A DNA stretch of 64,000 bases from Sphingobium sp. HWE2-09 (GTDB taxonomy: Bacteria; Pseudomonadota; Alphaproteobacteria; Sphingomonadales; Sphingomonadaceae): NCBI RefSeq assembly GCF_035989265.1, contig NZ_JAYKZX010000001.1, forward strand, positions 372,001 to 436,000. Reading direction: 5' to 3'. This document shows, one piece after another, positions 26,902 to 36,509 of this stretch. How positions within the stretch are numbered: position 1 is the first letter of the stretch; the number at the start of each line of letters is the position of its first letter. A program made the translations under genes and the position numbers. The notes beneath the pieces are model-generated. The model was not told the DNA's origin. It did not search any database and saw nothing but the letters and a program-made list of their open reading frames with translations.

Positions 26902-27165
26902 AATTACGTAATGCTATAATAGGGTTAACTATTTAATATTGCCGCCGGCTCGTGAAGGGACAGATCGAACTGACCATCGCGACGGCTTAGAAGGCAAACC
27001 TGTACCTAGTCAGATCCAGCCGCCAGCTTGCCATGCTTTGGAAAGAGGCGAAAGGACCAACCCCTCCTGCCAAAGGCCATCTTCAGGCTGTCAGGATGGG
27101 GCGACTTCGCTTCCAAAGTTGTCCCAGCTTCCAATTCAAATCAATGACGAAGAGCCGATAGCGGG

Positions 27166-27900
27166 CTATTGAAATACGAGACGCCTCTGTCGATCGGGGA
27201 AGGTGTCGGCAACGAGATAGGTGGGGTCGAACTCGCCTGCGTGCATGAGACGTTCCCAGTCATGGATTTTGACCATGCCGCCTCTAACCGTAACCAAGCG
27301 TTCCTGTCTCAGGGTTCTAAGGCTCCGGTTCACATGGACGGACGTCAGGGCCGCTGCGTCGCTCAGTTGCTCCTGGACCATCGGCAGATAAAATTCGAGA
27401 TGCGGATCTCCGCGTCCCCCGCCATACCGAATTGCGAGCTCGCAAAGAATGTGAGCGAGCCGTGACCGTGCGTCCTTTCGACCAAGATTGACCGCCCATT
27501 GCATGAGAATGGCAGCATCCAAGATGCAGTCTCTCCAAAATGCCTCTGCAATGGCCGGAAACTCCCTACCTAAGGTTCGAACGGCGGTGTGGGGTACGCG
27601 CAGGATCAGCGTATCAGTCAATGCGGTCAGACCGCCGATCCCGATAGGTCGAACAGCAGAATGGAGATCTGCCATATCCCCAGGGATATGAAGTGCGGTA
27701 ATTTGCCGCGACCCATTTTTAACCTGACCAACCCGCGCGACAAGGCCAGACGCGATATAACAACAATAATCCGTCTCTTCGCCGAGCGGCACAAAATCCT
27801 GTCTGGCGCGTACCTCGATCTCACGCGCTGGCAGCGCGAGAATAGCGCGCTGTTCTTCGTCGGTCAGGCGCGAACGCGCCAGCAGACGCTGAACGAACAA
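27166..27900 (-). CDS. Crp/Fnr-family transcriptional regulator
   Basis: 244 residues. Residues about 10-125 form the cyclic-nucleotide-binding-like beta barrel (VPLGEETDYCCYIASGLVAR, HIPGDMADLHSAVRPIG); residues about 150-225 the winged helix (MVQEQLSDAAALTSVHVNRS, LRTLRQERLVTVRGGMVKI). No N-terminal cysteine cluster, so not a classic oxygen-sensing Fnr. This subgroup is very frequent in sphingomonads and rhizobia; the ligand is unknown. It is monocistronic by spacing. Confidence 0.87.
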   Translation of the reverse strand: MFVQRLLARSRLTDEEQRAILALPAREIEVRARQDFVPLGEETDYCCYIASGLVARVGQVKNGSRQITALHIPGDMADLHSAVRPIGIGGLTALTDTLILRVPHTAVRTLGREFPAIAEAFWRDCILDAAILMQWAVNLGRKDARSRLAHILCELAIRYGGGRGDPHLEFYLPMVQEQLSDAAALTSVHVNRSLRTLRQERLVTVRGGMVKIHDWERLMHAGEFDPTYLVADTFPDRQRRLVFQ

Positions 27901-28016
27901 ACCAAGATCTGATGGATGTGTGAGCCCGCTGATTTGCGCCTCCTGCTTGTTGCCCTTTCATAGACCGGCAATATGGTAATCTTTCGCTGGGCCCACTAGA
28001 TAGAGGGCCAGGATCG

Positions 28017-28274
28017 CTAGACTGCGGCCGCTTTGCTATCGGTTATCGTAATCAATTCCCGAAAATCGATGGTGGCCAAAACCTTCCCCTCATCATCTGC
28101 AACCTCAATATAATGGCCAAGGTCGATGGGTTCACCGGCTTTAACATGTTCGGCCATCAGATCGCGGGAGCTTCGTATTGCTTCCTCTTTCGCGGCGGCC
28201 AGATCCGTGAAATCACGGCCCTCCTCATCATAGGTGTCGGCGCTGTTGAACAGGTTGAGATGATAGTGCGGCAT
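28017..28274 (-). CDS. DUF6894 family small protein
   Basis: 85 residues beginning MPHYHLNLFNSADTYDEEGR, then DFTDLAAAKEEAIRSSRDLM and an extended C-terminal strand pair (YIEVADDEGKVLATIDFREL). This fits the DUF6894 family, which occurs in many copies in alphaproteobacterial genomes and is often stress-related. No function is known. Confidence 0.75.
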   Translation of the reverse strand: MPHYHLNLFNSADTYDEEGRDFTDLAAAKEEAIRSSRDLMAEHVKAGEPIDLGHYIEVADDEGKVLATIDFRELITITDSKAAAV

Positions 28275-28519
28275 AGCTCCAGAATTCTTGAAATTGTCTC
28301 CTGTTCCAGTGGATCAGAGCCAAATTTGGCTAACTTAAATCAACACATTGCTTCCCGATAGATGCTGTAGTCCAAAGTTTGGTTCTGGCCGGCGCACCCG
28401 GTCAATCGGACAGTCGTTAGTCAAGGTCTTACAATGAAGATGTAGGTACGCGGATCGTGCAATGTTGCTGACAAGCATCGCGTGGAAAACGGCCATCGAC
28501 ATGTTGGAGGAACTGGAAG

Positions 28520-29317
28520 ATGCCCAAGGGCATTGATCTCGCCATGAATGATGATCATCCGCCTTGGCCCTCGCACCTCTGGATTGTTCGTCATGGACAA
28601 AGCGCCGGGAATGTTGCCCGCGACGCTGCCCATGACGCCGCACTTGATCGCATCGCATTGGAAGGCAGGGATGTCGACGTTCCGCTCAGCGACCTGGGCG
28701 AGAAACAGGCGAAGGCGCTTGGTCATTGGTTTGCCCATAGCGGTATAGGGCCGCTTCCCGATGTCATCCTCTCATCACCGTATCGCCGGGCCGTTCAGAC
28801 GGCCAAGCTATTTAAGGGCGCGGGCGGCGCTGCGATGGACGAACCCGTCTGCATCGACGAGCGGCTACGCGAGAAGGAGTTCGGTATCCTTGACGGCCTT
28901 ACCACCGGCGGCGTGGCAAAGCTCGAGCCTCAGCAGGCCGCCTTTCGCCAAACGCTCGGGAAATTCTATCACCGTCCGCCCGGGGGCGAGAGTTGGTGTG
29001 ATGTCATCTTTCGTCTCCGAGCCCTCATGGATACGGTATCTCTTCATTATCCGGGTCAAAGGGTCATCATCTTTGCGCATCAGGTGGTCGTCCTGTGCCT
29101 GCGCTACATTATCGAAAATATGGATGAAGCTCAGATCCTGGACATCGATAGCGCGGGGGACGTCGCTAACTGCTCAGTCACCGAATACCGCTTCGATCCA
29201 CAAGCGGGGCGGCGGGGCAATCTTGTTCTCCAGCGCTATAACATTGTGGCGCCTGAAGATGCGTATGATGTACAGGTGACCGATGCGCCCGACCTGCCAT
29301 CTGTTGCCCGGGGATGA
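28520..29317 (+). CDS. Histidine phosphatase family protein
   Basis: 265 residues of the phosphoglycerate-mutase-like branch 1: catalytic RHG in WIVRHGQSAGN, the arginine in SSPYRRAVQTA, the acid in REKEFGILDG and the second histidine in IIFAHQVVV. ATG 28520 follows a GGAGG/GGAAG segment. It overlaps the next gene (NAD(P)HX dehydratase) by ATGA, so both are likely translated together. A sugar phosphate or nucleotide phosphate is the likely substrate; the pairing suggests cofactor repair or clean-up. Confidence 0.87.
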   Translation: MPKGIDLAMNDDHPPWPSHLWIVRHGQSAGNVARDAAHDAALDRIALEGRDVDVPLSDLGEKQAKALGHWFAHSGIGPLPDVILSSPYRRAVQTAKLFKGAGGAAMDEPVCIDERLREKEFGILDGLTTGGVAKLEPQQAAFRQTLGKFYHRPPGGESWCDVIFRLRALMDTVSLHYPGQRVIIFAHQVVVLCLRYIIENMDEAQILDIDSAGDVANCSVTEYRFDPQAGRRGNLVLQRYNIVAPEDAYDVQVTDAPDLPSVARG

Positions 29318-30192
29318 CTGAAATAGTTGCTCTTGATGGGGACTGGTGTGCCGCCCATCCCCTACCCAAGGTCGAGAGCGGCAGCGACAAAAATAGTAGG
29401 GGTCGCGTCCTTCTGGTCGGCGGGGCGCGCTTCGTTCCCGGGGCACTTGCCCTCACCGGCGAAGCGGTGTTGCGCGCGGGTGCAGGCAAGTTACAGATGG
29501 CTACTGTCGAAGCGGTCGCATTGGCTCTGGGCGTATTGGTCCCGGAAGCTGCCATGGTCGGTCTGCCGATGCGCAAGGACGGCGAGATCGCTCAGGAGGG
29601 CGTCGCTGTGCTGGCTGATCTTGTACCGCAGTGTGATGTGCTGCTGGTCGGGCCCGGTATGAGCGCTACCAGCGAGACGGGCCTGTTTGTTCAAGGCCTT
29701 CTATCTCTGTCGCCACCTGCTCTCCTGCTTGATGCGGCGGCGCTCACCTGCGCAGAACCAAGCGAACTGGCAACAGCTTCGGCCAAGTTGCCCCTCGTTC
29801 TCACACCGCATCATGGTGAGATGGCCCGGCTCATTGGAGGCGATCCGCAAGACATCATTGACAATCCTGCAGCTATGCTAGCCGATCTTGTACAAAGGAC
29901 GGGCGCTTTTGTGGCGCTCAAGGGGCCGGAAACCTGGATCGCCGGCCCTGGAACCCCGATACTGCATTTCACCGGTGGCTGTCCCGGGCTCGGCATTGGT
30001 GGATCGGGCGATGTGCTTGCCGGCATCATCGGCGGCCTGATCGCCCGGGGGGCCTCCCCCTTTGTCGCCATAGCCTGGGGCGTTGCGCTACATGGAGCCG
30101 CTGGGCAACTTGCGTCGAGCGAGATCGGTGCCATTGGCTTTCTCGCCCGCGAATTATTGCCACGAATTCCGCGCATGCTCGAGATCCTTTGA
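29314..30192 (+). CDS. nnrD: ADP-dependent (S)-NAD(P)H-hydrate dehydratase
   Basis: 292 residues of the YjeF C-terminal/ribokinase-like family. Marks are GRVLLVGGARFVPGALALTG near the N-terminus, LLVGPGM, LTPHHGEMARLIGG (the substrate-contact region), VALKGPETWI and the ATP/ADP loop GIGGSGDVLAGIIGG. The enzyme repairs NADHX/NADPHX that form under heat or acid stress. The epimerase half (NnrE) is not fused and is not seen in the window. Its place in a stress island and coupling to the histidine phosphatase fit a metabolite-repair role. Confidence 0.85.
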   Translation: MTEIVALDGDWCAAHPLPKVESGSDKNSRGRVLLVGGARFVPGALALTGEAVLRAGAGKLQMATVEAVALALGVLVPEAAMVGLPMRKDGEIAQEGVAVLADLVPQCDVLLVGPGMSATSETGLFVQGLLSLSPPALLLDAAALTCAEPSELATASAKLPLVLTPHHGEMARLIGGDPQDIIDNPAAMLADLVQRTGAFVALKGPETWIAGPGTPILHFTGGCPGLGIGGSGDVLAGIIGGLIARGASPFVAIAWGVALHGAAGQLASSEIGAIGFLARELLPRIPRMLEIL

Positions 30193-30272
30193 GAGCTGCT
30201 GACTAGGCAGAAGGCAGTTTCATCGTTTTTTGCATCTAAAGGGAGATGTCGAGTTATGCAGTCGCATCAATA

Positions 30273-30300
30273 TGAACCGCGCCGGGTTTTGCGGAGGGTT
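30273..30300. repeat. Solo sequence resembling the IS3-element terminus
   Basis: TGAACCGCGCCGGGTTTTGC and the following GGAGG closely match the terminal repeat of the IS3-family element at 20771-22091 (TGAACCGCGCCGGGTTTGTC, GGAGG). No transposase or second end is adjacent. It sits in the 474-bp gap between nnrD and the FAD protein, in which no gene is supported. It may be the scar of a lost element. Confidence 0.5.
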
Positions 30301-30666
30301 ATGTACGGTAAGCTGACTGTCCGGTCCTTAGGGATTGAAAATATTCAGACGAACGCCGGGATGGGTCGGTTTTGCCACGCGCCGGACGCTGCGTAGTGGC
30401 TAGGCCGGCATTCATCGGTGCTGCTGCGTACGACAACTCTCGACAAAAACAGATGTAAAAAAGGCCTTGAAGATTTTGCGCTTACAAGACAATTGCGAAA
30501 AAACTCATTCTTCATCGGCCTCAAGGTCTGGCGGTGTTCTCGATTTGCAGTGGCCAACGGTATCTCAAGGGTTTGTAGGACAACTACTTCACCGCCGGCG
30601 AGATGATTTTTTGATGTGCCGTGCTTTGAGATGGCACCACTCTGGCATCTACGCATTCATAGCCGA

Positions 30667-32313
30667 ATGACCGCCTCCATTGCCTTTGTCGGTGCCGGAC
30701 CGACCACCCTTTATACGCTCAAGGCGTTTGTTGAGCATGCAGCCCGCCCCATGAGGATCACCGTCTTCGAGCAACAGGCGCGCGCCGGTCTCGGTACGCC
30801 GTATCGGCCGGGGTGGAACGATCCGGCCATGCTCTCGAACATTGCGAGCGTTGAAATCCCGCCGCTGAGCGAGACGCTTCTATCCTGGCTCAAGCGTCAA
30901 AGCCGCAAGCGTCTCATAGGCTTGGGTATCGATCCCCGAGACGTAGACGATCGCGCATTCTACCCGCGTGTTGCCCTGGGGCGATACTTCCTCGACCAGT
31001 TCGACATGCTTGTGGGCGAGGCGCGTGATAAAGGGTTCATCGTCGATATTCGAACCGGTCGACGTGTCCTGGACATGTCTGTCCAGGACAACTTCGTTCA
31101 ACTGGAGATTGAAGGGGAGGACGAGGATATAGCTGACAATCGTTTCGACTTCGTCGTCATGGCGACTGGCCATCAGTGGCCGGAAGAGCCTGAGGCGCGG
31201 CCCGGCTATTTTCTCAGCCCATGGCCAGCTTCGGCCCTTAAGCGCATCAACGCTGTCAAAGTTGGCATTCGCGGGAGCTCTCTGACGGCGATCGACGCAG
31301 TCGTCGCTCTCGCCACCGCGCATGGCGCATTCACTGAAGGCCCGGATGGCAGCGTTGAATATCGGATCGGGGCGGGATCGGAAGGACTTGCGTTGACGAT
31401 GATGTCGCGCAAGGGGCTGCTGCCCGAAGCAGATTTCTACCATCCGATACCCTACGAACCGCTAGCCTTTTGTACGCCTGAAGCGATCGCAACGCTGATC
31501 GAGGCTCAGCCTGAGGATCTTCTTGAGCAGGCTTATGCGCTTTTCAAGCAGGAACTGGCGCACAGCGATCCCGCTTATGCCGACCATGTCGGACTGGCTG
31601 ATCTGACTTTGCAAGATTTCGCGGAGCGCTTCTTCGCCGACCGTGCGGGCGCTGATCCGTTTGAATGGGCCGCGGCCAATCTGCGGGAGGCGCAAGCCAA
31701 TTTCGACCAAGAAATCACGGTGCCTTGGCGCTACGCGATCCTGCGAATGCACGAGGTGCTGGCGCTGATCATCCCGCATCTTAACGAAGAGGCGCTGGAA
31801 TCGTTCGGCAAGCATTTGAAGCCTGCCTTCGTCGACGAATATGCGAGCGTTCCCCATCTCTCCATCCAGCGACTCCTTGCTTTGCATCGTGCGGGCCATC
31901 TTGACGTGCTCGCGCTTGGGAACAACTACCGCGTGGAAACGCACGGCGCAGAACCCGGCGTCAATGTCGTCATTAATGGAAAGCGGCGCCACTATAACGT
32001 GTTCATCGATGCGACGGGCCAAAGCCCGCTCGAAGCCGACGATTTTCCATTCCCTACGCTTCTTGAACAAGGCATCGTTCTGGACGCGCAAGATGCAGGC
32101 GCGGGTGCCACCAAGGGTATCTCGGTGGATGAGACATTTCACCCGGCATCTCCCGATCCGCGCGCGCAACGGCTATTCTGTCTCAGCCTTCCCTTCATCC
32201 TGGGACGTCATCCCTTTGTACAGGGGATCACCAGTTCGCATGAGATGGGCGGTATCGTGGGCGAGGAACTTGCTCGCATCAGTGCTGCGCCTATTCGGGC
32301 TGACGCGGCATGA
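30667..32313 (+). CDS. FAD/NAD(P)-binding protein (HK_NADH-binding-like, PF13454 type)
   Basis: About 548 residues from ATG 30667 (upstream codons are open to 30616 without a good site). The dinucleotide-binding loop is IAFVGAGPTTLYTLKAFVEH; further marks are RAGLGTPYRPGWNDPAMLSN, FDFVVMATGHQWPEE and the C-terminal FIDATGQSPLEADDFPFPTL. It resembles large FAD-NAD(P)-binding proteins found in stress or secondary-metabolite settings, whose substrates are unknown. It overlaps the DUF1543 gene by ATGA and is probably co-translated with it. Confidence 0.8.
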   Translation: MTASIAFVGAGPTTLYTLKAFVEHAARPMRITVFEQQARAGLGTPYRPGWNDPAMLSNIASVEIPPLSETLLSWLKRQSRKRLIGLGIDPRDVDDRAFYPRVALGRYFLDQFDMLVGEARDKGFIVDIRTGRRVLDMSVQDNFVQLEIEGEDEDIADNRFDFVVMATGHQWPEEPEARPGYFLSPWPASALKRINAVKVGIRGSSLTAIDAVVALATAHGAFTEGPDGSVEYRIGAGSEGLALTMMSRKGLLPEADFYHPIPYEPLAFCTPEAIATLIEAQPEDLLEQAYALFKQELAHSDPAYADHVGLADLTLQDFAERFFADRAGADPFEWAAANLREAQANFDQEITVPWRYAILRMHEVLALIIPHLNEEALESFGKHLKPAFVDEYASVPHLSIQRLLALHRAGHLDVLALGNNYRVETHGAEPGVNVVINGKRRHYNVFIDATGQSPLEADDFPFPTLLEQGIVLDAQDAGAGATKGISVDETFHPASPDPRAQRLFCLSLPFILGRHPFVQGITSSHEMGGIVGEELARISAAPIRADAA

Positions 32314-32810
32314 AGCTGTTCGCAATCTACATTGGCGGCGAACACCCTGCCGCGCACATAGAAATTCATGATGTACGGTTCATAGTGGCACCGTCCTTGA
32401 AGGCGACCCATGATGCGCTTCGACGCCAGTGGTGGGGCACGCCTAGCACGCTACATATCGACTGCTGGGCCGAGATCGACCATGCGGACGGTTACGACGT
32501 TCAGCTACGGTCGGAGCCATATAAGGGGCGCGAACGATTGTTTTTCGTAAATCTGGGTGGTTACGATCCGGCTGACTTCGCTGAACAGCATCGCAACATG
32601 TTCGTTGTCGCTGAGAATGTGACCCAAGCCAAGGCACGCGCGATGGCTACCATTCCTGCGTGGAAGGAAGGCCATCGCGACGATCTATACGAGGCTGAGA
32701 AGGCGTTTGCTCTCAATGAGGTCATTGGCGAGAAGCTTCACATCCACTTGGTAGCCACCGAAACAGCGCGACCACCGAAATTTGCCTGCCGTTACACCCC
32801 GCTAAAGTAA
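32310..32810 (+). CDS. DUF1543 domain protein
   Basis: 166 residues: MKLFAIYIGGEHPAAHIEIH, FIVAPSLKATHDALRRQWWG, LHIDCWAEIDHADGYDV, FFVNLGGYDPADFAEQHRNM. This fits DUF1543, a small alpha/beta domain of unknown function, here as a tandem-like form with a second half resembling the first. Coupled to the FAD protein upstream; a bidirectional hairpin follows 14 bp after the stop. Confidence 0.78.
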   Translation: MKLFAIYIGGEHPAAHIEIHDVRFIVAPSLKATHDALRRQWWGTPSTLHIDCWAEIDHADGYDVQLRSEPYKGRERLFFVNLGGYDPADFAEQHRNMFVVAENVTQAKARAMATIPAWKEGHRDDLYEAEKAFALNEVIGEKLHIHLVATETARPPKFACRYTPLK

Positions 32811-32823
32811 GAGGATATGAAAA

Positions 32824-32845
32824 CGCCGCCCTGTGGAGGGCGGCG
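32824..32845 (-). terminator. Hairpin terminator between convergent genes
   Basis: CGCCGCCCT-GTGG-AGGGCGGCG forms a 9-bp perfect stem. Read on the minus strand it is followed by TTTT, so it is an intrinsic terminator for the small stress gene at 32869; for the plus strand it lacks a T run but may still end the DUF1543 transcript. Confidence 0.7.
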
Positions 32846-32868
32846 TATCGTTCGGCAGAAATCAAAAA

Positions 32869-33048
32869 TTACTTCTCGCCGGTGCCTGGTTCAGAAGTCT
32901 TTGGCGCCTTGCCATCTTCTACGCGGCCCTCATTGCGCAAATCGCGGCCTTCTTGTGCTTTCTGCTGGCTTTCGGCGGACTTGCCGTGCTCGAACGCCTC
33001 TTCCTTGACATATCCGGCTGCTTCTTTCGCTTTTCCTTCGATGCTCAC
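32869..33048 (-). CDS. Small CsbD-like stress protein
   Basis: A 59-residue protein from GTG 33048 with AGGAGA in front: VSIEGKAKEAAGYVKEEAFE, then HGKSAESQQKAQEGRDLRNE and a hydrophilic tail ending TGEK. It is charged, lysine/glutamate-rich and without hydrophobic core, resembling CsbD-type or LEA-like stress proteins. An exact EcfG promoter lies 30 bp upstream and a terminator follows, making it a clear single-gene stress transcript. Confidence 0.75.
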   Translation of the reverse strand: MSIEGKAKEAAGYVKEEAFEHGKSAESQQKAQEGRDLRNEGRVEDGKAPKTSEPGTGEK

Positions 33049-33077
33049 CAGTCTCTCCTACATGACACTGCTTTTAT

Positions 33078-33102
33078 AACGAGCCGAGTTAGTCAGTGTT
33101 CC
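33078..33102 (-). promoter_or_regulatory. EcfG-type promoter, exact match
   Basis: On the minus strand GGAAC, 16 bases, CGTT, then ATAA; the -10 element ends 30 bp before the GTG start at 33048. All nine consensus bases match the alphaproteobacterial general-stress sigma factor site. Confidence 0.78.
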
Positions 33103-33248
33103 CTTGATTGATTGGAACGTGACACGCAGGAATTTTAGATTAAATTTTCGCCGATGATTTGGAGAAAGACCGCTGTTTTGCCCAAGCCTGTCCTCACCGC
33201 CCTGTGTCGCAGCGCGAACGCCGCAACGGAACCGAGGGATGTTAAAAT

Positions 33249-33269
33249 CATTACGGCTTCGCCGTAATG
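33249..33269 (+). promoter_or_regulatory. Hairpin in the leader of the PAS hybrid kinase
   Basis: CATTACGGC-TTC-GCCGTAATG, a 9-bp perfect stem with a 3-base loop, 27 bp before the GTG start. There is no T run, so a terminator is unlikely; it could be an operator or a structure affecting translation. Confidence 0.5.
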
Positions 33270-33296
33270 CTGGCCAAACAATTTTGAGGGGGGGAT

Positions 33297-36131
33297 GTGA
33301 CAAACGACTGGCCTGACGTTTTCCCTGGCGATTCCCAAATGAGTGCAATCATGCGAGCGCATGATTGGAACGCATCGAACTTAGGTCCGCCTGATCGATG
33401 GCCCGAAGAACTCAAGGGGTCGCTACGGCTTATGCTCCTGTCTCGGTTTGAGATGTGGCTTGGTTGGGGAGAAAACCTCAACTTCTTCTACAATGACGCC
33501 TATATTCCTACGTTGGGCTCCAAACATCCCACAGCGCTGGGTCGGCCCATGTCGCAGGTATGGAAGGAGGTCTTTGAGGACGTCAAGGATCGCATCGTCT
33601 CGGTCATGCGAGATGGCGTTGCGACCTGGGACGAACAGTTGCTTCTGCTCCTTGAGCGCAACGGCTATCCCGAAGAGACGTATCATACATTCTCTTACAG
33701 TCCTCTGATGGGTCGCGGGGGTGCTGTCGAAGGCCTGATGTGCGTCGTTCGCGAGGAAACGGATAGGGTCATCAGTGAACGGCGCATCAAGCAATTGAAT
33801 GATCTGGCCGCCGCGTTGCTCCGATCGAAAAGTCGGTCTGACGTGATCGAAGCGGTGCAAGGCCATTTTGGCAGAGAGAGCCGGGACTTTCCGTTCGCGA
33901 ACCTACAGCTGTTCGACTTGCCTGAAAGCCTTGATCCCGGCACTGGAGACGCTGCGGATTGGCCAGTCGTCGCGATTCAAAGAGGCGAAAAACAGGCCGT
34001 GCAACCGCTGGGGGGCGCTTTTTCGAAGTTACCGACCGGACCGTGGGAGATACCGCCGCGCGATGCGTTGATCGTAGCTATCGAGCAGCCCGGCGAAGCG
34101 CAAGCCGTCGGTGCACTTGTTCTGGGATTGAATCCCTACCGCCTGCTCGACGAAGCAACTCGTGATTTCGCCAACCTTATTGCCGCGCAGATAGCGGGGG
34201 CGCTTGCCACCATCGATGCCGTGTCTGCCCAGCGACGCGACCGCGATCGGCTGTGGTCGCTTAGTCAGGACCTGATGCTGGTTTGCGACTTTGATGGCGT
34301 CATTCGCTTGGTGAACCCATCTGCGACCCGCCTTCTGGGGTGGCGAGAGGATGAGATGGTTGGACAGGTCCTGGCCGATTTCGTCCATCCCGACGATTTA
34401 TCTGCCACAGCCAAGGAAGTCGAAAAGCTGGCTCAGGGCGTTACGACCCTTTTGTTCGAGAACCGCTATCGCTGCCAGGACGGCAGCTATCGATTGCTCG
34501 ACTGGAACGCTGTGCCGGACGCGGGCCGCATCCATGCCGTGGCGCGCGATATAACCCGGGAGCGCCAACTCGCCCGCGACCGGGAGCGGATTTGGGCGCT
34601 CTCTCCGATCGTCAAGGTGGTGGCGACGACCAAAGGCATTATCAATGCCGTCAATCCATCCTGGACGAAGACGCTGGGGTGGAGCGAAGCTGATACGGTC
34701 GGCCGCAATATTTTGGAGTTTGTAGCGCAGGAGCAAGAAGCCGCGCAGCAGCGGTTGGCGAAACTCTCCGAATTCAACGCTGCTGTCGTCGAGTCACAAA
34801 GCGTCTTTCGCGCAAAGGATGGTAGCCACCGACGCTTCGCTTGGACTACCGTTCCAGAAGCCGGGATCCTCTATCTATTCGGCCGCGATATCACCGTAGA
34901 GACTGAAGCGGCCGAAGCCCTTATCGCGACAGAAGAAGCTTTGCGCCAAAGCCAGAAGATGGAGGCGGTAGGGCAGTTGACCGGTGGCATCGCCCATGAT
35001 TTCAACAATCTTCTGGCGGGGGTTCTCGGCAATCTGGAATTGCTGGAACTACGTATTTCCCAAGGTCGTATGGAGGCTATCGGTCGCCATCTCGAAACCG
35101 CGCAGGGCGCGGCAAAGCGAGCTGCCGCGTTGACGCAGCGACTGCTTGCCTTTTCCCGGCGACAGACACTGGATCCCACAGCCGTCAATATAAACCGGCT
35201 AATTTCTGGCTTGGAAGACCTCATACGCCGGACCGTCGGGCCCTCCATAGAGATCGAAGTGGTTGGATCGGGCGGTTTGTGGATGACGTTGGTCGATCGC
35301 TACCAGCTTGAAAATGCGCTTTTGAACCTTTGCATCAATGCGCGAGACGCGATGCCGGATGGCGGACGCTTGACGATCGAAACAGCCAATAAGTGGCTAG
35401 ACAACCGCATGGCGCGCGAACGCGAGCTACCTCCTGGTCAATATGTGTCACTATGCGTGAGCGACACCGGAACGGGCATGACGCCCGACGTGATCGCCCG
35501 CGCTTTTGATCCGTTCTTCACGACCAAGCCGCTGGGCGAAGGCACGGGCCTTGGCCTCTCAATGATCTATGGCTTTGTGCGGCAATCAGGCGGGCAAGTA
35601 CGGATTTATTCGGAAGTCGGCGAAGGCACGACCATGTGCCTCTACCTTCCAAGGCATATGGGACCGGTAACTGAGATCGAACAGGAGTTGCGGCCGACGC
35701 AGCTTGATGCTGGGGGGCACGGGGAGACCGTGCTGGTCATCGATGACGAGGCCTCCGTTCGCTCGCTCATCGTCGATGTCCTCACCGACGGGGGATATCA
35801 CGTCATTGAAGCTGCGGATGGTCCCAGCGGTCTCAAGGTGCTTGAGTTTGATCTACGCATCGACCTTCTCATCACGGATGTGGGCTTGCCCGGCGGAATG
35901 AATGGCCGTCAGGTCGCAGACGCCGGCCGAGTGGGACGTCCCAAACTAAAGATTTTGTTCATCACTGGCTATGCGGAGAATGCCATCATCGGCAACGGAT
36001 TGCTGGAGCATGATATGCACGTGATCACCAAACCCTTCGGAATCGAGGCCATCGTCAGCAAGGTTCGTGAGATGATCGACGAAGGTGACAAACTAGGCAG
36101 CCGATCAGCGACCGGCCAATCTGATCCTTAA
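33297..36131 (+). CDS. PAS-domain hybrid sensor histidine kinase/response regulator
   Basis: 944 residues from GTG 33297, preceded by GAGGGGGG. No membrane segment. Order: PAS-like input (about 15-150, [20 protein letters not shown]), GAF-like part (155-305), PAS (317-425), PAS (429-545), HisKA with His567 ([20 protein letters not shown]), HATPase (N box [34 protein letters not shown]) and a C-terminal REC domain with Asp861 ([14 protein letters not shown]). It is a cytoplasmic phosphorelay sensor, perhaps redox or light responsive; no LOV cysteine motif was identified. The stand-alone receiver at 24921 is a possible partner. Confidence 0.9.
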   Translation: MTNDWPDVFPGDSQMSAIMRAHDWNASNLGPPDRWPEELKGSLRLMLLSRFEMWLGWGENLNFFYNDAYIPTLGSKHPTALGRPMSQVWKEVFEDVKDRIVSVMRDGVATWDEQLLLLLERNGYPEETYHTFSYSPLMGRGGAVEGLMCVVREETDRVISERRIKQLNDLAAALLRSKSRSDVIEAVQGHFGRESRDFPFANLQLFDLPESLDPGTGDAADWPVVAIQRGEKQAVQPLGGAFSKLPTGPWEIPPRDALIVAIEQPGEAQAVGALVLGLNPYRLLDEATRDFANLIAAQIAGALATIDAVSAQRRDRDRLWSLSQDLMLVCDFDGVIRLVNPSATRLLGWREDEMVGQVLADFVHPDDLSATAKEVEKLAQGVTTLLFENRYRCQDGSYRLLDWNAVPDAGRIHAVARDITRERQLARDRERIWALSPIVKVVATTKGIINAVNPSWTKTLGWSEADTVGRNILEFVAQEQEAAQQRLAKLSEFNAAVVESQSVFRAKDGSHRRFAWTTVPEAGILYLFGRDITVETEAAEALIATEEALRQSQKMEAVGQLTGGIAHDFNNLLAGVLGNLELLELRISQGRMEAIGRHLETAQGAAKRAAALTQRLLAFSRRQTLDPTAVNINRLISGLEDLIRRTVGPSIEIEVVGSGGLWMTLVDRYQLENALLNLCINARDAMPDGGRLTIETANKWLDNRMARERELPPGQYVSLCVSDTGTGMTPDVIARAFDPFFTTKPLGEGTGLGLSMIYGFVRQSGGQVRIYSEVGEGTTMCLYLPRHMGPVTEIEQELRPTQLDAGGHGETVLVIDDEASVRSLIVDVLTDGGYHVIEAADGPSGLKVLEFDLRIDLLITDVGLPGGMNGRQVADAGRVGRPKLKILFITGYAENAIIGNGLLEHDMHVITKPFGIEAIVSKVREMIDEGDKLGSRSATGQSDP

Positions 36132-36192
36132 GCAGCCGCCTTAGCGCGCGTTTTCCGGCTTTTCATTTTGAACCGGACTTTTTGCCGTTGGC

Positions 36193-36217
36193 GGAACCCA
36201 CGACATCGTCACGCCGT
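36193..36217 (+). promoter_or_regulatory. EcfG-type promoter, exact match
   Basis: GGAAC (36193-36197), 16 bases, CGTT (36214-36217). It lies 27 bp before the GTG start of the small gene at 36245 and so would also drive the Mfd-like helicase gene behind it. Confidence 0.72.
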
Positions 36218-36244
36218 TAGCTGCCCACCTGTAGGAGAGGCACG

Positions 36245-36457
36245 GTGGAAGAAAAGAGAAAGGGCCAGGAACCGGAAGCGGATCAACGGCCGGCAGCGAC
36301 GGGCGGCCTCTATGAGCAGGCCGCGCCGACATCCAACGATCCCCCATCCAAGAAAGAACGAACGAAGATCACGACCGCGCGTGCGCGCGCAGATCGCGAC
36401 CGGGCGGAATTGCGCGCGACAGGCCATGGCGATCATCAGGGCGAAGAAGGCTTTTGA
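36245..36457 (+). CDS. Small hydrophilic hypothetical protein
   Basis: 70 residues from GTG 36245 with AGGAGAGG in front and an exact EcfG promoter upstream. Highly charged (MEEKRKGQEPEADQRPAATG, PPSKKERTKITTARARADRD), no membrane segment or known domain. Such small polar proteins are common under EcfG control. Its 3' end overlaps the region upstream of the Mfd-like gene, which may start at 36426 or 36510. Confidence 0.5.
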   Translation: MEEKRKGQEPEADQRPAATGGLYEQAAPTSNDPPSKKERTKITTARARADRDRAELRATGHGDHQGEEGF

Positions 36458-36509
36458 GCTGTTTTATTGTCAGGCCTGCCCAGGTCGATCTTCGCGTCCT
36501 GGTGGGCAA

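Noticed and set aside
26939..27172. 77-codon plus-strand frame between the GGDEF and Crp/Fnr genes
   Set aside because: Low-complexity composition, no ribosome-binding site and no similarity to known proteins.
30255..30401. 48-codon frame after nnrD starting MQSHQYEPRR
   Set aside because: Part of it is the IS3-terminus-like sequence; no family resemblance, so not called as a gene.
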